In this document: positions 1-12,964 of the stretch, in pieces
How positions within the stretch are numbered: the stretch's first letter is position 1
Layout: each line of letters opens with the position of its first letter
Assembly: GCF_000002425.4 (NCBI RefSeq)
Contig: NC_037258.1
Location: forward strand, 16,013,604-16,077,603
Reading direction: 5' to 3'
Length of the DNA: 64,000 bases
Source: Physcomitrium patens
Taxonomy: Eukaryota > Streptophyta > Bryopsida > Funariales > Funariaceae
Notes under the pieces: model-generated
The model's input: the letters and a program-made list of their open reading frames with translations, nothing else
The model's database searches: none
Told to the model about the DNA's origin: nothing
Program-made: the position numbers and the translations under genes

Positions 1-1125
1 ATCTAATAATAATTTTAAAACATTCAATTCTCCACTTTTTTATGCAAAGCAAATCTTTTAATCTTTGTAGTAGATACTTTATTAATCCATAATATTAATT
101 TTTTATTTATTTATATGGATTAACTTCTTATATAAAAAATCAATATCTTCTTTTATTTCATCAAGTATTACATCATTAAAAAAAATAAAGATATAATCTT
201 CAACTTTGTTAAAATAATGCTTCAAAAACACATCACTTGTTATATTATAATAATATTTTAAATCCAAAAGTAGTTCTCTAAAATTATCTTTATTATTCAA
301 TTGAAAGATATCTTCTTCATATTAATTGTTTTATTCACAATTTTCTACTAGAAAATAATATTTATTTAATATAAAAAAAATTCAATCAATAAAGGTTAAA
401 ATTCCAATTTCACATTAGTACAAGTCATTAGGTCGTCAAAAACCTTTGTATCATGTTCAATTTTCTTGCTCAAACTAATACATTTATTTCTATTCAATAT
501 GTTACTTTTTTATTAATAATATCTCAAATTCTCTAATATAGATTTTAGATCGTTTTAAAATATCTCCACAAATATCTTGCATATTTGATATTTTATCATG
601 CTGTTTTATGATGCTTGAAGATCTTGGTATAAAAAAATCATATAAATACTCTCAAATTATAAATATATATCACTTGAATAATTTCAAAAGATAGTCTATA
701 ATATATTGATAAAAATAATTTCTAATTTCACCTTCTTACAATCTATAGAAAATTATATATTAGATTTTATTGATATTTCAAAAATATTAATCATACACTC
801 TTTTTTCTATATTTTTCTACAAACCATATAATTTTTGAACTTATAAATTAAATCTATAATTCCAAAATTAAACCATTAATTTTAAATAATCTTAAAATAA
901 ATACATAATTTCTTTACATAATTTAGTAACCTCACTTCAATCTACAACTTTAATGTAAAAATTATTCATCTTAAATTATAGTCTAAAAACATTAAATGAC
1001 TTCTATGGACTACCACAATGTTAAGAGATTACAATTCTTACTACTTATATATTTCAAATCATTGTCAATTCTAATACCAGCCATACCTGCAAATTAGAAT
1101 TCAAAGTCTTACAAAAGAGATTTTT
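1..1125. other. AT-rich intergenic DNA, no gene recognised
   Basis: Very AT-rich sequence with scattered short reading frames and no motif I recognise. A 65-codon minus-strand frame at 103-300 starts with ATG and is rich in Asn, Lys, Ile and Phe, which is what chance frames in such DNA look like. Nothing else is supported. Confidence 0.6.
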
Positions 1126-1685
1126 TATAACATGGTATAGATAAGATAATTATATAGATAATTAGAACCATGGAAGTTTCTAGAATTGGAGTTAGATTAG
1201 TGGACTAAGTAGGATCTACCATGGATCATTCTAAAAGAATTTAGGGCGGTTATTTAGATGGAGACCTATTATAGAATCTTCTACAAAAGTCTTAGGGGCG
1301 GTTATCTAGATAAGGCCTACCATAGAACCTTCTAGAAAAAGAATTTAAGGCAGTTATCTAAATGGAATCCACCACCTAACAATATTTTAGAAAGTCTAAG
1401 GTAGTAGGACAAGGTATAAATAGGATTGGCCAAGGTCTTTTGGAACATCTAGTCAGATATGGCTTTAGGCCCTTTCTCTTAGTAAAGTTTGATTTTGCAT
1501 CCTTTTGTTCAGTTCTATTTAGTTCTGTTTTATCTATTTACTTGTCTTCCATATTTTATTCAGTATAGTTCCATTCAGTTCTATTTTGATCTATTTTATC
1601 CTATTTTATGATGAGATTTTATGTTGCGGTAGAATAGAAGGATCTTAGATTTTTGACATAGTTTGGTACTTTTTTATGATTATCA
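1126..1685 (+). repeat. 5' LTR of family B element
   Basis: The block starts near a TATAACATGG motif and runs through a region rich in GTTCTATTTAGTTCTGTTTT-like words to ATGAGATTTTATGTTGC. The same series recurs at 9058-9389 plus 10736-10905, and in reverse complement at about 30200-30746. The start is defined by the shared left edge; the right edge is uncertain by some tens of bases. Confidence 0.6.
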
Positions 1686-1769
1686 AAGCAAGTGTTAGAT
1701 TATTTACTTTTGGTAGCATGTCAATCATCATCATATAGTCTAAGATCAGTTGTTGTAGTTATACTAAGT

Positions 1770-2750
1770 ACTGTGTTGAGGCTACTACAAGCTATTCTTA
1801 AAAAGTAAATCTTGAGGTGAAAAGATATTACAATTATAGAATTTAGAGGAGAAATTATAATATGAGAGATATGATAGAGCAATCCTAGATAGAGGCTCAA
1901 ATATAACACCTCTTAGGTTAGATAGCTATTTTGTAAGGACAAATAGAAGCCTCAAGGATAAGAAAGTTGACATCTATTATATTAAAATTAAATAAGCCTA
2001 GTACATACTCTTGAACTTCCAATCAAGAAGATATATGTCAATGGCTCTTTAACATGCGGCAATACCTCTAACTATAGGGAGCAAATACCATTGAAGGAAT
2101 TATATATGCAGCCAACTATTAAAAGGATGTGACAGCCATTTGGTAGCAACATCAAATTCAAAGCTATGAAGCTCAAGGTAGATTTTGTGACTAGGGAGAG
2201 TTTGCAACCAAGTTTAAAAATCAATTATGGCCCATCAATGTAGAAAAGATAGCAAGCGATCAGTTAGTAAATCTTACATAAGTTAAATTAATATAAGATT
2301 ATGTCTCTCCATTTAAGTTCTTATATCTCCAAATTGGCAATGTTTTGGAGGCAGAGATAATGGATTGATTCCTACGAGGTTTAAAACCTAGAGTCCAACA
2401 AGAGGTGGAGCTAAGGAATTGAGAACATTTCAAGAGGCAATTCAGATTGCAAAGAAGATTAATGTTATAGATTTAAAAAATCATAGAGCACAATCTATAA
2501 TACAAAGACTTATGCCACTATCTAATATTACGGCACAACAACCAACGCCAATGGAGATTGATGCCTTATAAAGATCATTGACACCACAAAAATGACAAAT
2601 ATTGGTGCAAAAAGGATTGTGTTTTTATTGTCAAGAAGTAGGCCATCAGATTAAAAGTTGTCCAAAATATGAAAGTACAAATATAACTAAGACAAGGTGG
2701 TTTCACAATCTCAAAACTCATCAAGGCAATTATGAATCATAGTAAAAAAA
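1770..2750 (+). pseudogene. gag remnant of family B
   Basis: Multiply interrupted plus-strand coding remnant. The clearest part is a retroviral-type zinc knuckle at about 2617-2670 that reads LCFYCQEVGHQIKSC, fitting C-x2-C-x4-H-x4-C, the usual nucleic-acid-binding motif at the C terminus of Gag. No continuous frame survives. Confidence 0.6.
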
Positions 2751-2829
2751 CGAGGCTCTCTAATAAAGACATCGAGGGCCAGTATTGGGGGTAGCTACAG
2801 ACGTTCAATGGCAAATGGCATAGCCTTAG

Positions 2830-5640
2830 ACAACTATTAAAAGAGTTGATTGGTGCATCTAATGGGACTACTAAGAAGACAACCATGTTGAGTACTTGTA
2901 GATTGTGTCTGTATAAAAAATTACATGTCAATTAAAATCACCAATCATCTTGGAATTAAAACCAAGGAAATCAAGAGAGGAAGTATATACCTTATAAATG
3001 ATTGAGAGAATGTGTTGAGTGAGACATGTGGAGAAGAAATCTTGAGATTGATAGACACCTATTTCTTAAGAGAGAAATTCAAGGTGACAAAGCCAAAGTA
3101 TGATATTATCCTTAGTATGCTATGGCTAGAGATGAGAAATAATAAAGTTGATTAAATCGCAAGGATAGTCTCTTTTGAATAAAAAAGAGGCAAGATAACT
3201 CTTCTCACCTCCACATCAAGTGAAGAAGAAAGAAAACTTGCAACCAAAGACTTACTTGTAGAGATGACCTTTATAAAAAGTAATTATAATATGAGCAATT
3301 GATATATATGGTGGTTTCAAATCTTATGTCAATAGTACAAAAGCCAACCAAAGGTATAGAATGGAGTAAGATAGAGCAACTCATACGGAAATATCTAGAG
3401 GTCTTTCCTATTGACCTACTTAGTTGCCAAACCAGCAAGTCAACCAATTTATTACCTAGCACCAAAAGAATTTGAAGAGTTGCGGAAGACATTAAATAAA
3501 CTCGTAGAAAAAAGCCTCATTCAAGCAAATACATCATTATAGGAAGTACTTATACTTTTTGTACCTAAAAAAGATGGTGGACTTTGCTTTTGCATCGACT
3601 ATTGAAGTCTCAATAAGTAGACTGTTAAAAATGCATATCTACTTCTATGCATGGATGATTTTCTTGACCTACTTTGAAGTGCGACCATCTTTAATAATTG
3701 GATCTTTAGAAAGGTTATTAGTAAATACCTATTGTAAGAAAGAATGTAAAAAAGACGGAATTTTATACACATTATGGATATTTTGAATGACTGGTTTTAT
3801 TCTTTGGCCTCACCAATATTCCAACTTCTTTCATAAGACACATGAATAGATCATTTCAAAACCTTTTAAATAAGTATGTAGTTGTCTTCATTGATGATAT
3901 CCTCATATATAGTAAAATCCTTGAAGAGCATGAGCAACACCTATAAAAAGTCCTGTAGCAGCTACAAAATAGTCGCTTTATTGTAAACAATCAAAATGTA
4001 AACTTTGGAAGTCAGAACTCACGTTTTTGAGACATGTGGTGTCTTCTAAAGGCATGCGTATGGAGTAAGATAAGATAAAAATAATGGAGGATTCGCCAAC
4101 CTCCATGGATGCTTCTAAAGTTTGTTTGTTTTTAGGCCTTGCTAAATACTATTACCATTTTGTTCGACGATTTGCTCACATTGCTGCCTCATTGACAAAT
4201 CTATTGGAGAAGGGTGCCTTATTTGAATGGAAATTAGAATAGCAAAATGCCTTTGATAAGTTGAAGGATGCATTCATTATTTCTTCAATATTACAACTAT
4301 ATGATCCTAATCTCCTTTGTACGCTTCACCTTGATGCTTCTAACTTTGCTATTGAAGCGGTCTTTAAAACAAGACTTTGGTAGGAGCCTTCAACCTATGG
4401 CCTATAAATCAAACAAGCTCAAAAGGGCAAAGCACAATTACTCTACACGTGATTGAGAGCAATTAGCAATTGTACACGTCACAAAGATATAGCAACACTA
4501 TTTATTAGAAAAGCTTGTCATTGTTTGGACTCACCATCAATCTTTGCTACATGATTTACATTTGAAAAATATAAAATGGCGCCATCATTGTTAGAAAGAA
4601 TACTTGCAGCTTTTTGATATCTAGCTTGAGTACAAGCAAGGGCGATAACATATTATGCCAAATAGTTTATCACGGAGACCATACTTGAAAGATGAAATGG
4701 AAGATAAGGTAGAAGTTACTACCATTAGTAGTATCATTTTAGATCTAACTAAAGAGGTAGAATTGAATGAAGCTACGCAAGGGGATGCTTATTTTAAGAT
4801 AGTTAGCAATCAACTAAAAGTACACAATATATAATATTAGGATTACACTCTTGATAATGGCTTGTTGTATTTGAAGAAGCGAATTTATGTACCCAACAAT
4901 ATTAAACTTTGGACATGCATACTTCAAGAGAGATATGACATTCTAATATCTAGATATCTGGGACGAGAAAATATCTTAGAATGGATCTCAAGCACATGGT
5001 TTTGGATAAGTTTGGATTACAATATTTGAGTCTTGATATGCTCATACGAGTCATGTCAATATAACAAAGCATGCAATGTAGCATCTCTTGAACTATTACA
5101 GCCAATTCACGTACTTATGGCATGTTGAGAGCAGGTGATTATGGATTTCATTACATGTTTGTCACAGACACCTCATAATTATTCCATAATTGCCATCTTT
5201 GTGGATGAACTCTTAAAGCAACTTCACTTAGTCATGCTGCACTTGAATATTGATGCTCCAATGTTTGCACGAGTCTTTTTTAATATTGTCTTTCATCACC
5301 ATGGATTATCTCATGTCATCATTTCAGATTGGAATCCATGCTTGAGGGAAAGTTTTTGGTAAGCCTTATTCAAGCTACTAGGTACTTGACTTGTCATATC
5401 TACAACCTTTCATTCCCAAACAAATGAGCAAACAGAGCATAGAAATTCAACCTTGGAGGATATATTATAGATATTTGTGGTGGTTCATCATAATCATTGG
5501 GATGAATACTTGACATCCTTGAAGTTTGCTTATAATGATAATATTCAAGCAAGTATCAGTCATTTACCATTTTTTCTTAATACCGATCAACATCCGATTA
5601 CGCTAGCAATTCTCCATCGTTGTCATGATGTAACATGACT
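2830..5640 (+). pseudogene. pol remnant of family B (protease, RT, RNase H, integrase)
   Basis: Degenerate Ty3/gypsy polymerase. Near 3567-3615 an RT motif like VPKKDGGLCFCIDY is followed by an in-frame stop. Near 3875-3916 the RT catalytic box reads [10 protein letters not shown], equivalent to the usual YxDD. RNase H-like sequence follows to about 4680. A fragment near 5141 beginning MDFITCLSQTP matches the opening of the integrase core, and a segment near 5570-5640 resembles the end of the core. Frames change repeatedly and stops are frequent. Family assignment is firm; sub-boundaries are approximate. Confidence 0.65.
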
Positions 5641-5906
5641 AACAAGTAAAAGAGTGTAGAAATTATTATAATGTAGGAGATTTTAGTTCAAAGTATTAGA
5701 AAAAATTATCTTATAAATATAATTAATAGTCAAAAGGATAGTAAAACTAAAAGGTACGAATGTTACCTTTTACAAACATGACTTCTACTTATTTTGTAGG
5801 ACCATAAATAAGGCAAAAAAAGTAGATTAGAAAAATAAATGATATATCCATACCTTTAGAAGGAAGTTAAGAGTAAATTCTAGCAAAATTTACTTTAAAA
5901 AACTAG

Positions 5907-7185
5907 ATATTGATACCCGGAGAGGGCTAGTTATAAACCAGTGTCGAAATCAGACCCTGAGGCACAAAACCAAGTCTCTACGATGACTCCAGGGTTTTTT
6001 TGCAAATTGGAGAGTGAGATTTGATAGCAGATTGGATAAGATTTTTATAAACATTGGTTTTGGATAATTTGGAGTTTTTATGACTTTGTAAGAGCTTTAC
6101 AAAGTCAAGATTGTTTTCGGATGACTTGGGGTTTGTGAAATATAATAGGATTGATGTATCTAGTGATTTCAAGAGTTTTGTAATAGATCTATAGATAAAA
6201 TTTTGTGGATTAATGGTCATTGTTGTGCTTAATATGTATTGTGAATATTAGCTCAATTTAATAATTGAATTAAGGTTAATTGAGGTTTAAGTGAGTTAAG
6301 ATCTCAAAAAGTAGAATTTTAGGTCTAGTGAGGATTTTTAAGATTTCTTGCAATTTACTAATTGGATTGGAGTAAAATTTGTGTGAAAGGATATTAAACT
6401 TGTTTTTCTATGTGTATAAAAATTTCGAGATCAATCAAATGGTGAAAAGGAGAGATATTGGCTTTGGGAGATTGGCATCAAGGTTGGAGAAGGAGGCTGA
6501 TCAATACCCAAGTACAATTTTGAGGTTATCCTCTATTTGATAATTTCGATCCTTTTTAAAAAACAATTGATTATTTTTAACTTAATTTTTAAGAAGTGTA
6601 CAAAATTTGAGTTAAGATCAATGGTTCATTCATTAGTTATTGAGGTTTAATTTTGTTGTAGAAATTACTACGGTTTGATTTAGGTTTGGTTTGGTTTAGG
6701 ATTTAGGATTTGATTTAGAGTTTGATTTAGGATTAGGATTTGGTTTAGGGTTTAAGATTTGATTAGGATTTGATTTAGGATTAGGATTTGATTTAGGATT
6801 TAGAGTTTGGTTAGGGTTTAAGGTTTGGTTAGGGTTTGATCAGGATTTGATTTAGGATTTAGGATTTTATTTGAGTTTGTTTAGGATTTAAGATTTAGTT
6901 AGTTTTTGGCCTAAAGTTTGAATGAAGTAAGATTTCAACTAGGATTAAATTAAGATTGAATTAAGATGTATTTGAGATATGTTTGTAATCATTTTAATAT
7001 TTTTTTAAGATTTCTTATTGTTTCTTTGGAATTCCTTTGAGGTTTCTCTGAATTTGATTAAAGCTTGTTTAGCATTGTTAGTGTTCTATTAGAATTAGGA
7101 TTTTATTATTGCAATTTCCATTCTACCTTCCACAGTTAGATACCCGGAGCATTCTCAAGCAAGACTTTACATATTATGACATCGT
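5907..7185. repeat. Repeat inserted in family B pol (family C, copy 1)
   Basis: A block beginning near TTGATACCC and ending near ATTATGACATCGTC lies between the integrase and chromodomain remnants of family B. A related block at about 9390-10735 has similar landmarks: TTGATACCC, CAAAGTCAAG followed by a GATTTGG-like stretch, and a closing AATATGACACCGTC. The relation is distant and the boundaries are soft. It contains the TTTAGG-rich tract at 6670-6905. It may be an LTR or a non-autonomous element. Confidence 0.35.
6670..6905 (+). repeat. Degenerate TTTAGGG-like tandem repeat
   Basis: About 235 bp of short imperfect repeats built on GATTTAGG, TTTAGGA and TTTAGGG words separated by 0-4 bases. 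The plant telomere unit is TTTAGGG, and this strand shows that unit or one-base variants many times. It is too irregular to be a fresh telomere tract. It could be an old interstitial telomere-like repeat or an unrelated T/G-rich minisatellite. Confidence 0.6.
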
Positions 7186-8655
7186 CTTATTGACACCAAC
7201 AATCTGACAATGGAGGAATTTATACAATGGCATATAATGGTGTCATATTGAAATGCTTATATTATATAAAAATAGTTAAAATATATTATATATTAATAAA
7301 TCTACATGTATCTTAGAGTGGTTAGTAGATTAAATTAAAAAAAGTTGGTATAAAAAACTTTACTTTGTCTTTTTACTTATTTTGATTTTGGCTTAAAAAA
7401 AAATATAAAACCTAAATGTTTAGTATGAAGCCTTGGGAGAAGGTGAAAGCCTAAAGATGAAAATCTAAAGTAAAAGGAGGCTACTTGGGAGGAATGAAAG
7501 CAAGGCATGGTCGGATAAAGGCAAGAAATGGAGAACTTCATCCCTATTGGTCAAATACCATGCCCAATGGGCTTTGAAGAGGTTTTCCACGACCTTAACA
7601 AGGATTTCAGTGACTACAAAGAGAGCATTTGGAAAATAAAAGCCAAGGTTCTAAAGTTTAGGATTTGGACTAAAATTTGTATACAAAAATTAGAAGATTT
7701 GGAATTAGATTGAAGAAGATATATCCATTTGAAGTTAAGGTGTTAATTTAAGACATATTATTATTCTTTTGATGATATAAGAAGTTGTACGATAGCTTTT
7801 GAAGATCGAAAGGTACAATTGGAATGGCAATTTCAAGGCCTACATCTTTTATGAAAAAATTATTTCTTTTAGAATTCATGTAAAGGAGTTACAAGGAATT
7901 GAAGGTGGCACTTCCAAATCAAAGGTAGTAAGTGAATGGTTTCATTTGTAGTAATGGTTGGAGCCATAACTTGAGTCTTTGGACAAAATTTTGGCTCAAA
8001 TTTTTGAAGAATGTAATACTTTGTGTTGAAAAGCTATATATATAAATTTTATGGCATTTGAACTTATATTTTGTGAGATATAAAGAAAATTGCATGCACG
8101 TGTATAAATTTATGAATTTAAAGCGACTATCAAAGTTTTCATGATATCTCAAGTTTCACAATAAATTTGTAGTTAAAATTTATTAAAGAAGTTAATAAAA
8201 ATACATCACTACCTTATGTAAAATTTGAGTTTTTTTGGATAGTTGGATTAAGAGATATGATGTGTTGAAGTTTGGAAAAATTTCCACATAAGGATATACA
8301 AGGTTTTAGAGGATTTTATCATATTTTGAATGTTATTGGTTACTTGAGGCTTATGTATTAGGTGTAATTGCTCAAAAAGGAAAATTTTATATATAAACTT
8401 GATCTTTTTTATCTCAAGAGTTAATTAAGTAATTAGTAACAACCAAGAGCCTAGTGTGTTCTTGAGGCAAATTCTCTCTACCCTAACAACAACCTTACAA
8501 AAAGCATGGCACCACCTCCTTACTGCAAAGAATCGACAAAACCATTATACGGATAATCATTGGCAACATAAGACCTTTTGAGGGAGGGTGATCAGGGATT
8601 ACTCTCTGATGCCAACTTGCGACTTGTTACATCAATCAAAATCTGTAAATTAGTA
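7186..8655. other. Unassigned repeat-like DNA between family B integrase and chromodomain
   Basis: AT-rich sequence with no recognisable domain. A 61-codon frame at 7528-7713 has no family resemblance that I can see. Position inside a split retrotransposon implies that it came in with a later insertion, but I found no second copy in the window to define it. Confidence 0.4.
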
Positions 8656-8970
8656 CCTTTGTAGCTTTGACCTTTCCGCATTTCTACAGTGATTTTTAAT
8701 GTTGCATATGACCTCGAGCTTTCGCCAAATATTTGGATCCATCTAATCTTCCATATTTTACAATTGAAGGAATTTCATACCAAGCCAAAGTGCTTTTCAA
8801 ATCGATATCAACCACCACCACCACTAGTTGTAGTTGATGACCAACAAGAATATGAAGTGGATAGCATTTTGGAACATTGCTACCTTCCTTGTGGCAATGG
8901 ACGTCCACAACTTCAATACAAAGTTCTTTGAAAAGGTTATCCCATTTGCAATGCAATATGAGAACCTGCA
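8656..8970 (+). pseudogene. Chromodomain remnant of family B pol
   Basis: Plus-strand sequence reading like the C-terminal tail of a gypsy integrase. A segment resembling NVAYDLELSPNI is followed by IFHILQLKEFH, a proline run, and EYEVDSILEH, the start of a chromodomain. The frame then breaks. In chromoviruses this domain is thought to steer integration by binding histone marks. Here it is only a fossil. Confidence 0.6.
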
Positions 8971-9057
8971 CAAAACCTCACCTATTGCCAAGAGACAATT
9001 TGGAAATATCATCAGGAGCAAAACGAGAACGTTCCACATTAGTAGACAGAAATTAAC

Positions 9058-9389
9058 TATAACATGGTATAAATAAGATAATTATATAGATAATTAGAAC
9101 TATAGAAGTTTTTAAAATTGAAGTTAGGTTAGTGGACCAAATAGGATCTACCATAGAATATTTTAAAAGAATTTAAGATAATTATTTAAATCGGGCCTAC
9201 CATGGAACCTTCTTAAAAGGACTTTAAGGCAGTTATTTTGATGGAATCTACTACCTAGAAACATTCTAAAAAATCTAAGGTGATAGGATAAGGTATAAAT
9301 AGGATTGACTAGGGCCTTTTGGGGCATTTGATCAAATATGGCTTTAGATCCTTTTTCTTAGTAAAGTTTAGTTTTGCATCTTTTTATTC
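9058..9389 (+). repeat. 3' LTR of family B element, left part
   Basis: Starts with the same motif as the LTR at 1126 and follows it closely to a TTTTATTCAGT motif. There the match stops because of an insertion. It resumes at about 10736. Confidence 0.6.
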
Positions 9390-10735
9390 AGTATTTTTTA
9401 ATTATATTTCTATTTTTGTGATATAATATAACTATATAATGAAACTATAATCAAAATTAAATTTCTAATTAATATCTAATTATCTTGGTTCAATAATAAT
9501 TTAATGTATCTAAACATGGCTTTTATAAAAGTCTCTTAGATTATTTTCTAATCTTAATAGTTCGTAGATTAAAGGTTGGTTAATACTTTTATCTTTTAGG
9601 CTATAGAAACTCTTTTACTATCTTACAAAGATCATAAATTGATAAAATTAGATTAGAAGAGATAAATAATAAGTATGATTGATACTAGGATTAAGTTGAG
9701 AATAGGATTGGACTAAAAAAATCCTTATGATAGATTAGATTGATACCCAAGGGTCGACTGTTTGTGAGACAGGGTTAAAATCAAATCTTTGGATATTAAA
9801 ACAACCGCCTAGGGCAAAATAGGATTTCATTTGAACATCGAAGATTAGAATTTGAGAGCTAGATTTAAGCTCTTTTTAAAATATAAGGCTTGTTTTTGTA
9901 GGATTTGTAAAGACTTGGTAATTGTTGTTCAAAGTCAAGGTTTGTATTGGTGATTTGGATTTTATGTTGTACAATTAGGCTAGCACTTTTGGCTAGTTCG
10001 TACAATTGATATAACATCTATGGTTCAAAATTTAATACTGTTTAGATTGTTAGGTGTTATAAGTATAGACAAAATTTTGTAATAATCCAATAATGCAATT
10101 GGAAGATATCAAGGTTTTGATACAAGAACATACCAGAAGTTGGCAGTTTGGAATTGGATAGGATTTCTATGATATCTAGAGATCTACTATTTGGATCAAG
10201 ATAAAATATGGCTTGGTGGTAGAAGACTTGAAGATCAAGCTATACATCAGTTTTGAATAGAAGTTAATAATTAGAAAAGAAGAAATCACTACTAGAACTT
10301 TTGCATCAATTTTTAAGTTGGCGGCCAAGTGACATTAGCGCAATTTTTGAAAGTTTTTTCACAATCTGTAAGTTGAAATGGGCTGAAATTTTTTAACCAT
10401 ATATAAGACTTACATTGATAATTGCTTGCAAAATTTCATATCAAGTGGATGATCAGATTAGAAGTTACAGCTTATCAAAGCTCACTGATTAGGAATAGGC
10501 CTTACAAGAAAAATCTAAATTGCTTAAATATGAAAGTAAAAAGATAATTGGGATTTATGTATGATTTAAGCTACTAAGAAGAGTGTTTTTTAGCACTTTT
10601 GAATTGAAATTCGGATTATATTCTTTTCATATAGGTAAAATCTATTAAGATTTCTTGGATACTTGTGAAATACAACTTCACCTTTCTTTAGCTAGGTGCC
10701 TTATGCATTCCAAAACAAGACAACATGTAATATGA
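9390..10735. repeat. Insertion splitting family B 3' LTR (family C, copy 2)
   Basis: About 1.3 kb lies between the two halves of the family B 3' LTR. It shares landmarks with the block at 5907-7185, including a TTGATACCC motif near 9729 and a closing AATATGACACCGTC near 10720. No coding domain was recognised. The ends are inferred from where the LTR similarity stops and resumes. Confidence 0.4.
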
Positions 10736-10905
10736 CACCGTCTATTTAGTTGTCTTTCATATTCTATTCTATATAGTTCAATTCAATTTTGTTTTGTCAT
10801 ATTTTGTGATGAGATTTTATGTTGCTGTGGAGTAGAAGGATCTTGAATTTTTGAGATAGTCTCGCCTTGTTTTATTTTTAGTATTGACTCAAATACATAG
10901 ATACT
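10736..10905 (+). repeat. 3' LTR of family B element, right part
   Basis: Resumes the family B LTR: CATATTCTATTCTATATAG, then GTGATGAGATTTTATGTTGC and GAAGGATCTTGAATTTTTGA, closely matching 1545-1665. The right edge is uncertain. Confidence 0.55.
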
Positions 10906-11199
10906 TTGCATACTACATTATGACTAAGAAATCTTCACATTAGAGTGTATTAAAGCCTTCAACACACCAATTTTACACTTCTAAAAGGTGTAATTATTCA
11001 TAAATAGTTGATGAAAAATCAAACACTCTTCTAACCATCATCATAAACTTATGAAAATTTTTAATCCAATTGAATGTTTGCTTAGTTTGTTAATAACAAA
11101 AAGTTAAAAACAATTCAAAAATCCATATATAATTTCTATTATTGCTTTACAGTAAATATTAATAGCTTTTGAAAAAAAATCGCCTAAAAGTCAAGGTAT

Positions 11200-12350
11200 C
11201 AAATATAAATTGAGAACCTAATGTCAACGATATGAATTTCTAAGAAATAAAAGATCAATAAATTCTTGTGATACTCAAAAATACTAAAAAATCATTCAAA
11301 GATGGTTTAATATTAAACTATAATGGGTATTATCAAAGACAAGAAGACTAAAAAGTTTTGAAATAAGACCAAGGACTAAAAAGACATTAACAAGAATGAA
11401 GAAGGCTTCACTATTGCATCTATATATATTATCTAATTAAGAACTACATGGCAATTTTCAATAAGATCTCCAACACATGTTTAATTTATAATACACATGT
11501 CTTAACTTGCAAGGTAAGTTTCTTATATGGATGCCACATTGTTAGATTGTTCTACAAGCTACCTACATGTGTGACACATGGCTAACTTATTGGCAAAGTT
11601 TCTAACATACCAATCAACTATAAATATGTATAAAGTAAAATACTTATTTATGAAGCTTCTAAGAAGCTTTGCCACAAGATAATATCAAATCTACTTACAT
11701 TTATCTTCTATCTAGCACTTCTTATTTAAATAAATATGTATGTCCATGACATTATCTATCCTTCTAGAAACAAGTTCTACAAAGAGTGATCATCATTTGT
11801 TGAGCAAGTCAAAAATGCGGCGAATTACATTTGCCACATACTCTAATCTTTCTTTCTTTCAAAAGTAGTTGATGGGTCCTCTCAATAACTAATAGTACCT
11901 CATATCAAGGCAAAAAGATGATTATGTTATTTGATTATTATTAAGGCCTTTATAATTTCCTTAAAATAAAACATTTGGAACATTGTTAAGAGTTGTTTCT
12001 ATATCCAATAAAATCACCAAACATTGAAAGTCTCTTTTAAGGATATAATATCAAATGCATTGTATCTTTCTATCTATTTGAGAAATAACATATTATTATT
12101 GAAGATCTTTATCTCTATTATATTGTCTTGAAGGTTGTGATAATCGCAATGTCATATTTGGTAAGTCAATAAACAATAGCTTTTGAGTTGAATTTGGTGG
12201 TTGTTGATTTTCCTTCTCTTTAGTACTACAAATACACAAAAACTACAATAAGGATAGAAGGTAGAATGTTATCTTTCCTAGATCTTGTTTCTTTTGTAGC
12301 AATAATTTGCTAGTCATCTTAGTTTTGATAGATCATGTTAGATTTTGATT
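11200..12350 (-). mobile_element. Truncated 3' end of an old family A retrotransposon
   Basis: Antisense remnant containing, in plus-strand order, a decayed family A LTR (about 11200-11751, ending TATGTCCATGACA), the polypurine-tract complement (TTATCTATCCTTCTAG), a decayed ORF3 (11793-12215) and about 130 bp towards the chromodomain. Nothing further upstream of the element is present, so it is a 3' fragment. It lies about 0.6 kb downstream of the steroid-reductase gene. Confidence 0.65.
11793..12215 (-). pseudogene. Decayed ORF3 of family A remnant
   Basis: Aligns along its length with the 140-codon ORF3 of the better copies, for example 42458-42880. The stop is retained as TCA on the plus strand at 11793-11795. 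The ATG has become AAG at 12215-12213. The span from lost start to stop is exactly 423 nt, as in the other full copies, although many internal codons have changed. Function unknown. Confidence 0.6.
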
Positions 12351-12778
12351 CTAACAACTTTTCATAAAATGAATAATTTTTTTTTGGAAATCAAAATACA
12401 TAAACGACAAGAAATTCATATGAATTAAGACATATCTTGCATTTTTATTTAATACTTTTATTTAAATAGGTAAGTAGAAAGGATAATATTCATTAACTTC
12501 AATATAAATAGAATTCTTCATTAAACAGAATTAAAGCCAAGAAAGCATTGGTACTATTTTATTTGGTTTGGCACAAACACACAACAAAAAATATTTAGAG
12601 ACAAAAACATTGGTATCGATATTCATAACATATGTCCCCTTAATATTCCAAACACACCAAAAACATATTATTAAGGTAAGAATAATTTATCCATAGGAGA
12701 TGTTTTCAAAGAAGCCCAAGTTGATATACTAAAGGTTCCATTACTCAGCAAAGCAGTTAATTCTACTCCATTTCAGAG
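12351..12778. other. AT-rich flank and probable 3' region of the reductase gene
   Basis: No gene or known repeat recognised. The part nearest 12.9 kb would be 3' UTR or downstream flank of the minus-strand reductase gene. Confidence 0.4.
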
Positions 12779-12819
12779 AAAAAAAAAAAAAAAAACAACA
12801 ACAACAACAACAACAACAT
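12779..12819 (+). repeat. Poly(A) plus (CAA)n microsatellite
   Basis: A run of about 17 A residues followed directly by about eight CAA units. It lies downstream of the reductase stop codon. Confidence 0.85.
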
Positions 12820-12964
12820 GAACAACATGGGCTTATTTCCAGAAGCTGCAGTGAGGATAACATACAACCTCTCTTTCTTAAAAGAGTCGACTTCAGTGTC
12901 TATCTGCCAAGATGATGGTTTTATGCTGGATTTCCAGTTGTATGTATGTGGCAGTCATGGCTAT

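Larger units (their letters stand above)
1126..10905 (+). mobile_element. Old, broken Ty3/gypsy retrotransposon (family B) with later insertions
   Basis: Two similar LTR-like blocks (from 1126 and from 9058) flank a decayed plus-strand gag-pol: a CCHC knuckle near 2615-2670, protease-like remnant near 3060-3150, RT from about 3440 to 3960, RNase H to about 4680, integrase to about 5640, and a chromodomain remnant at about 8660-8960. Integrase and chromodomain are separated by about 3 kb of unrelated repeat DNA, and the 3' LTR is itself split. Every coding segment has many stops and frameshifts, so the element is long dead. It differs in sequence from family A, which dominates the rest of the window. 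Outer ends are approximate. Confidence 0.65.

Noticed and set aside
103-300. 65-codon minus-strand frame with ATG start
   Set aside because: AT-rich composition, no recognisable motif and no neighbour context; chance frames of this length are expected here.
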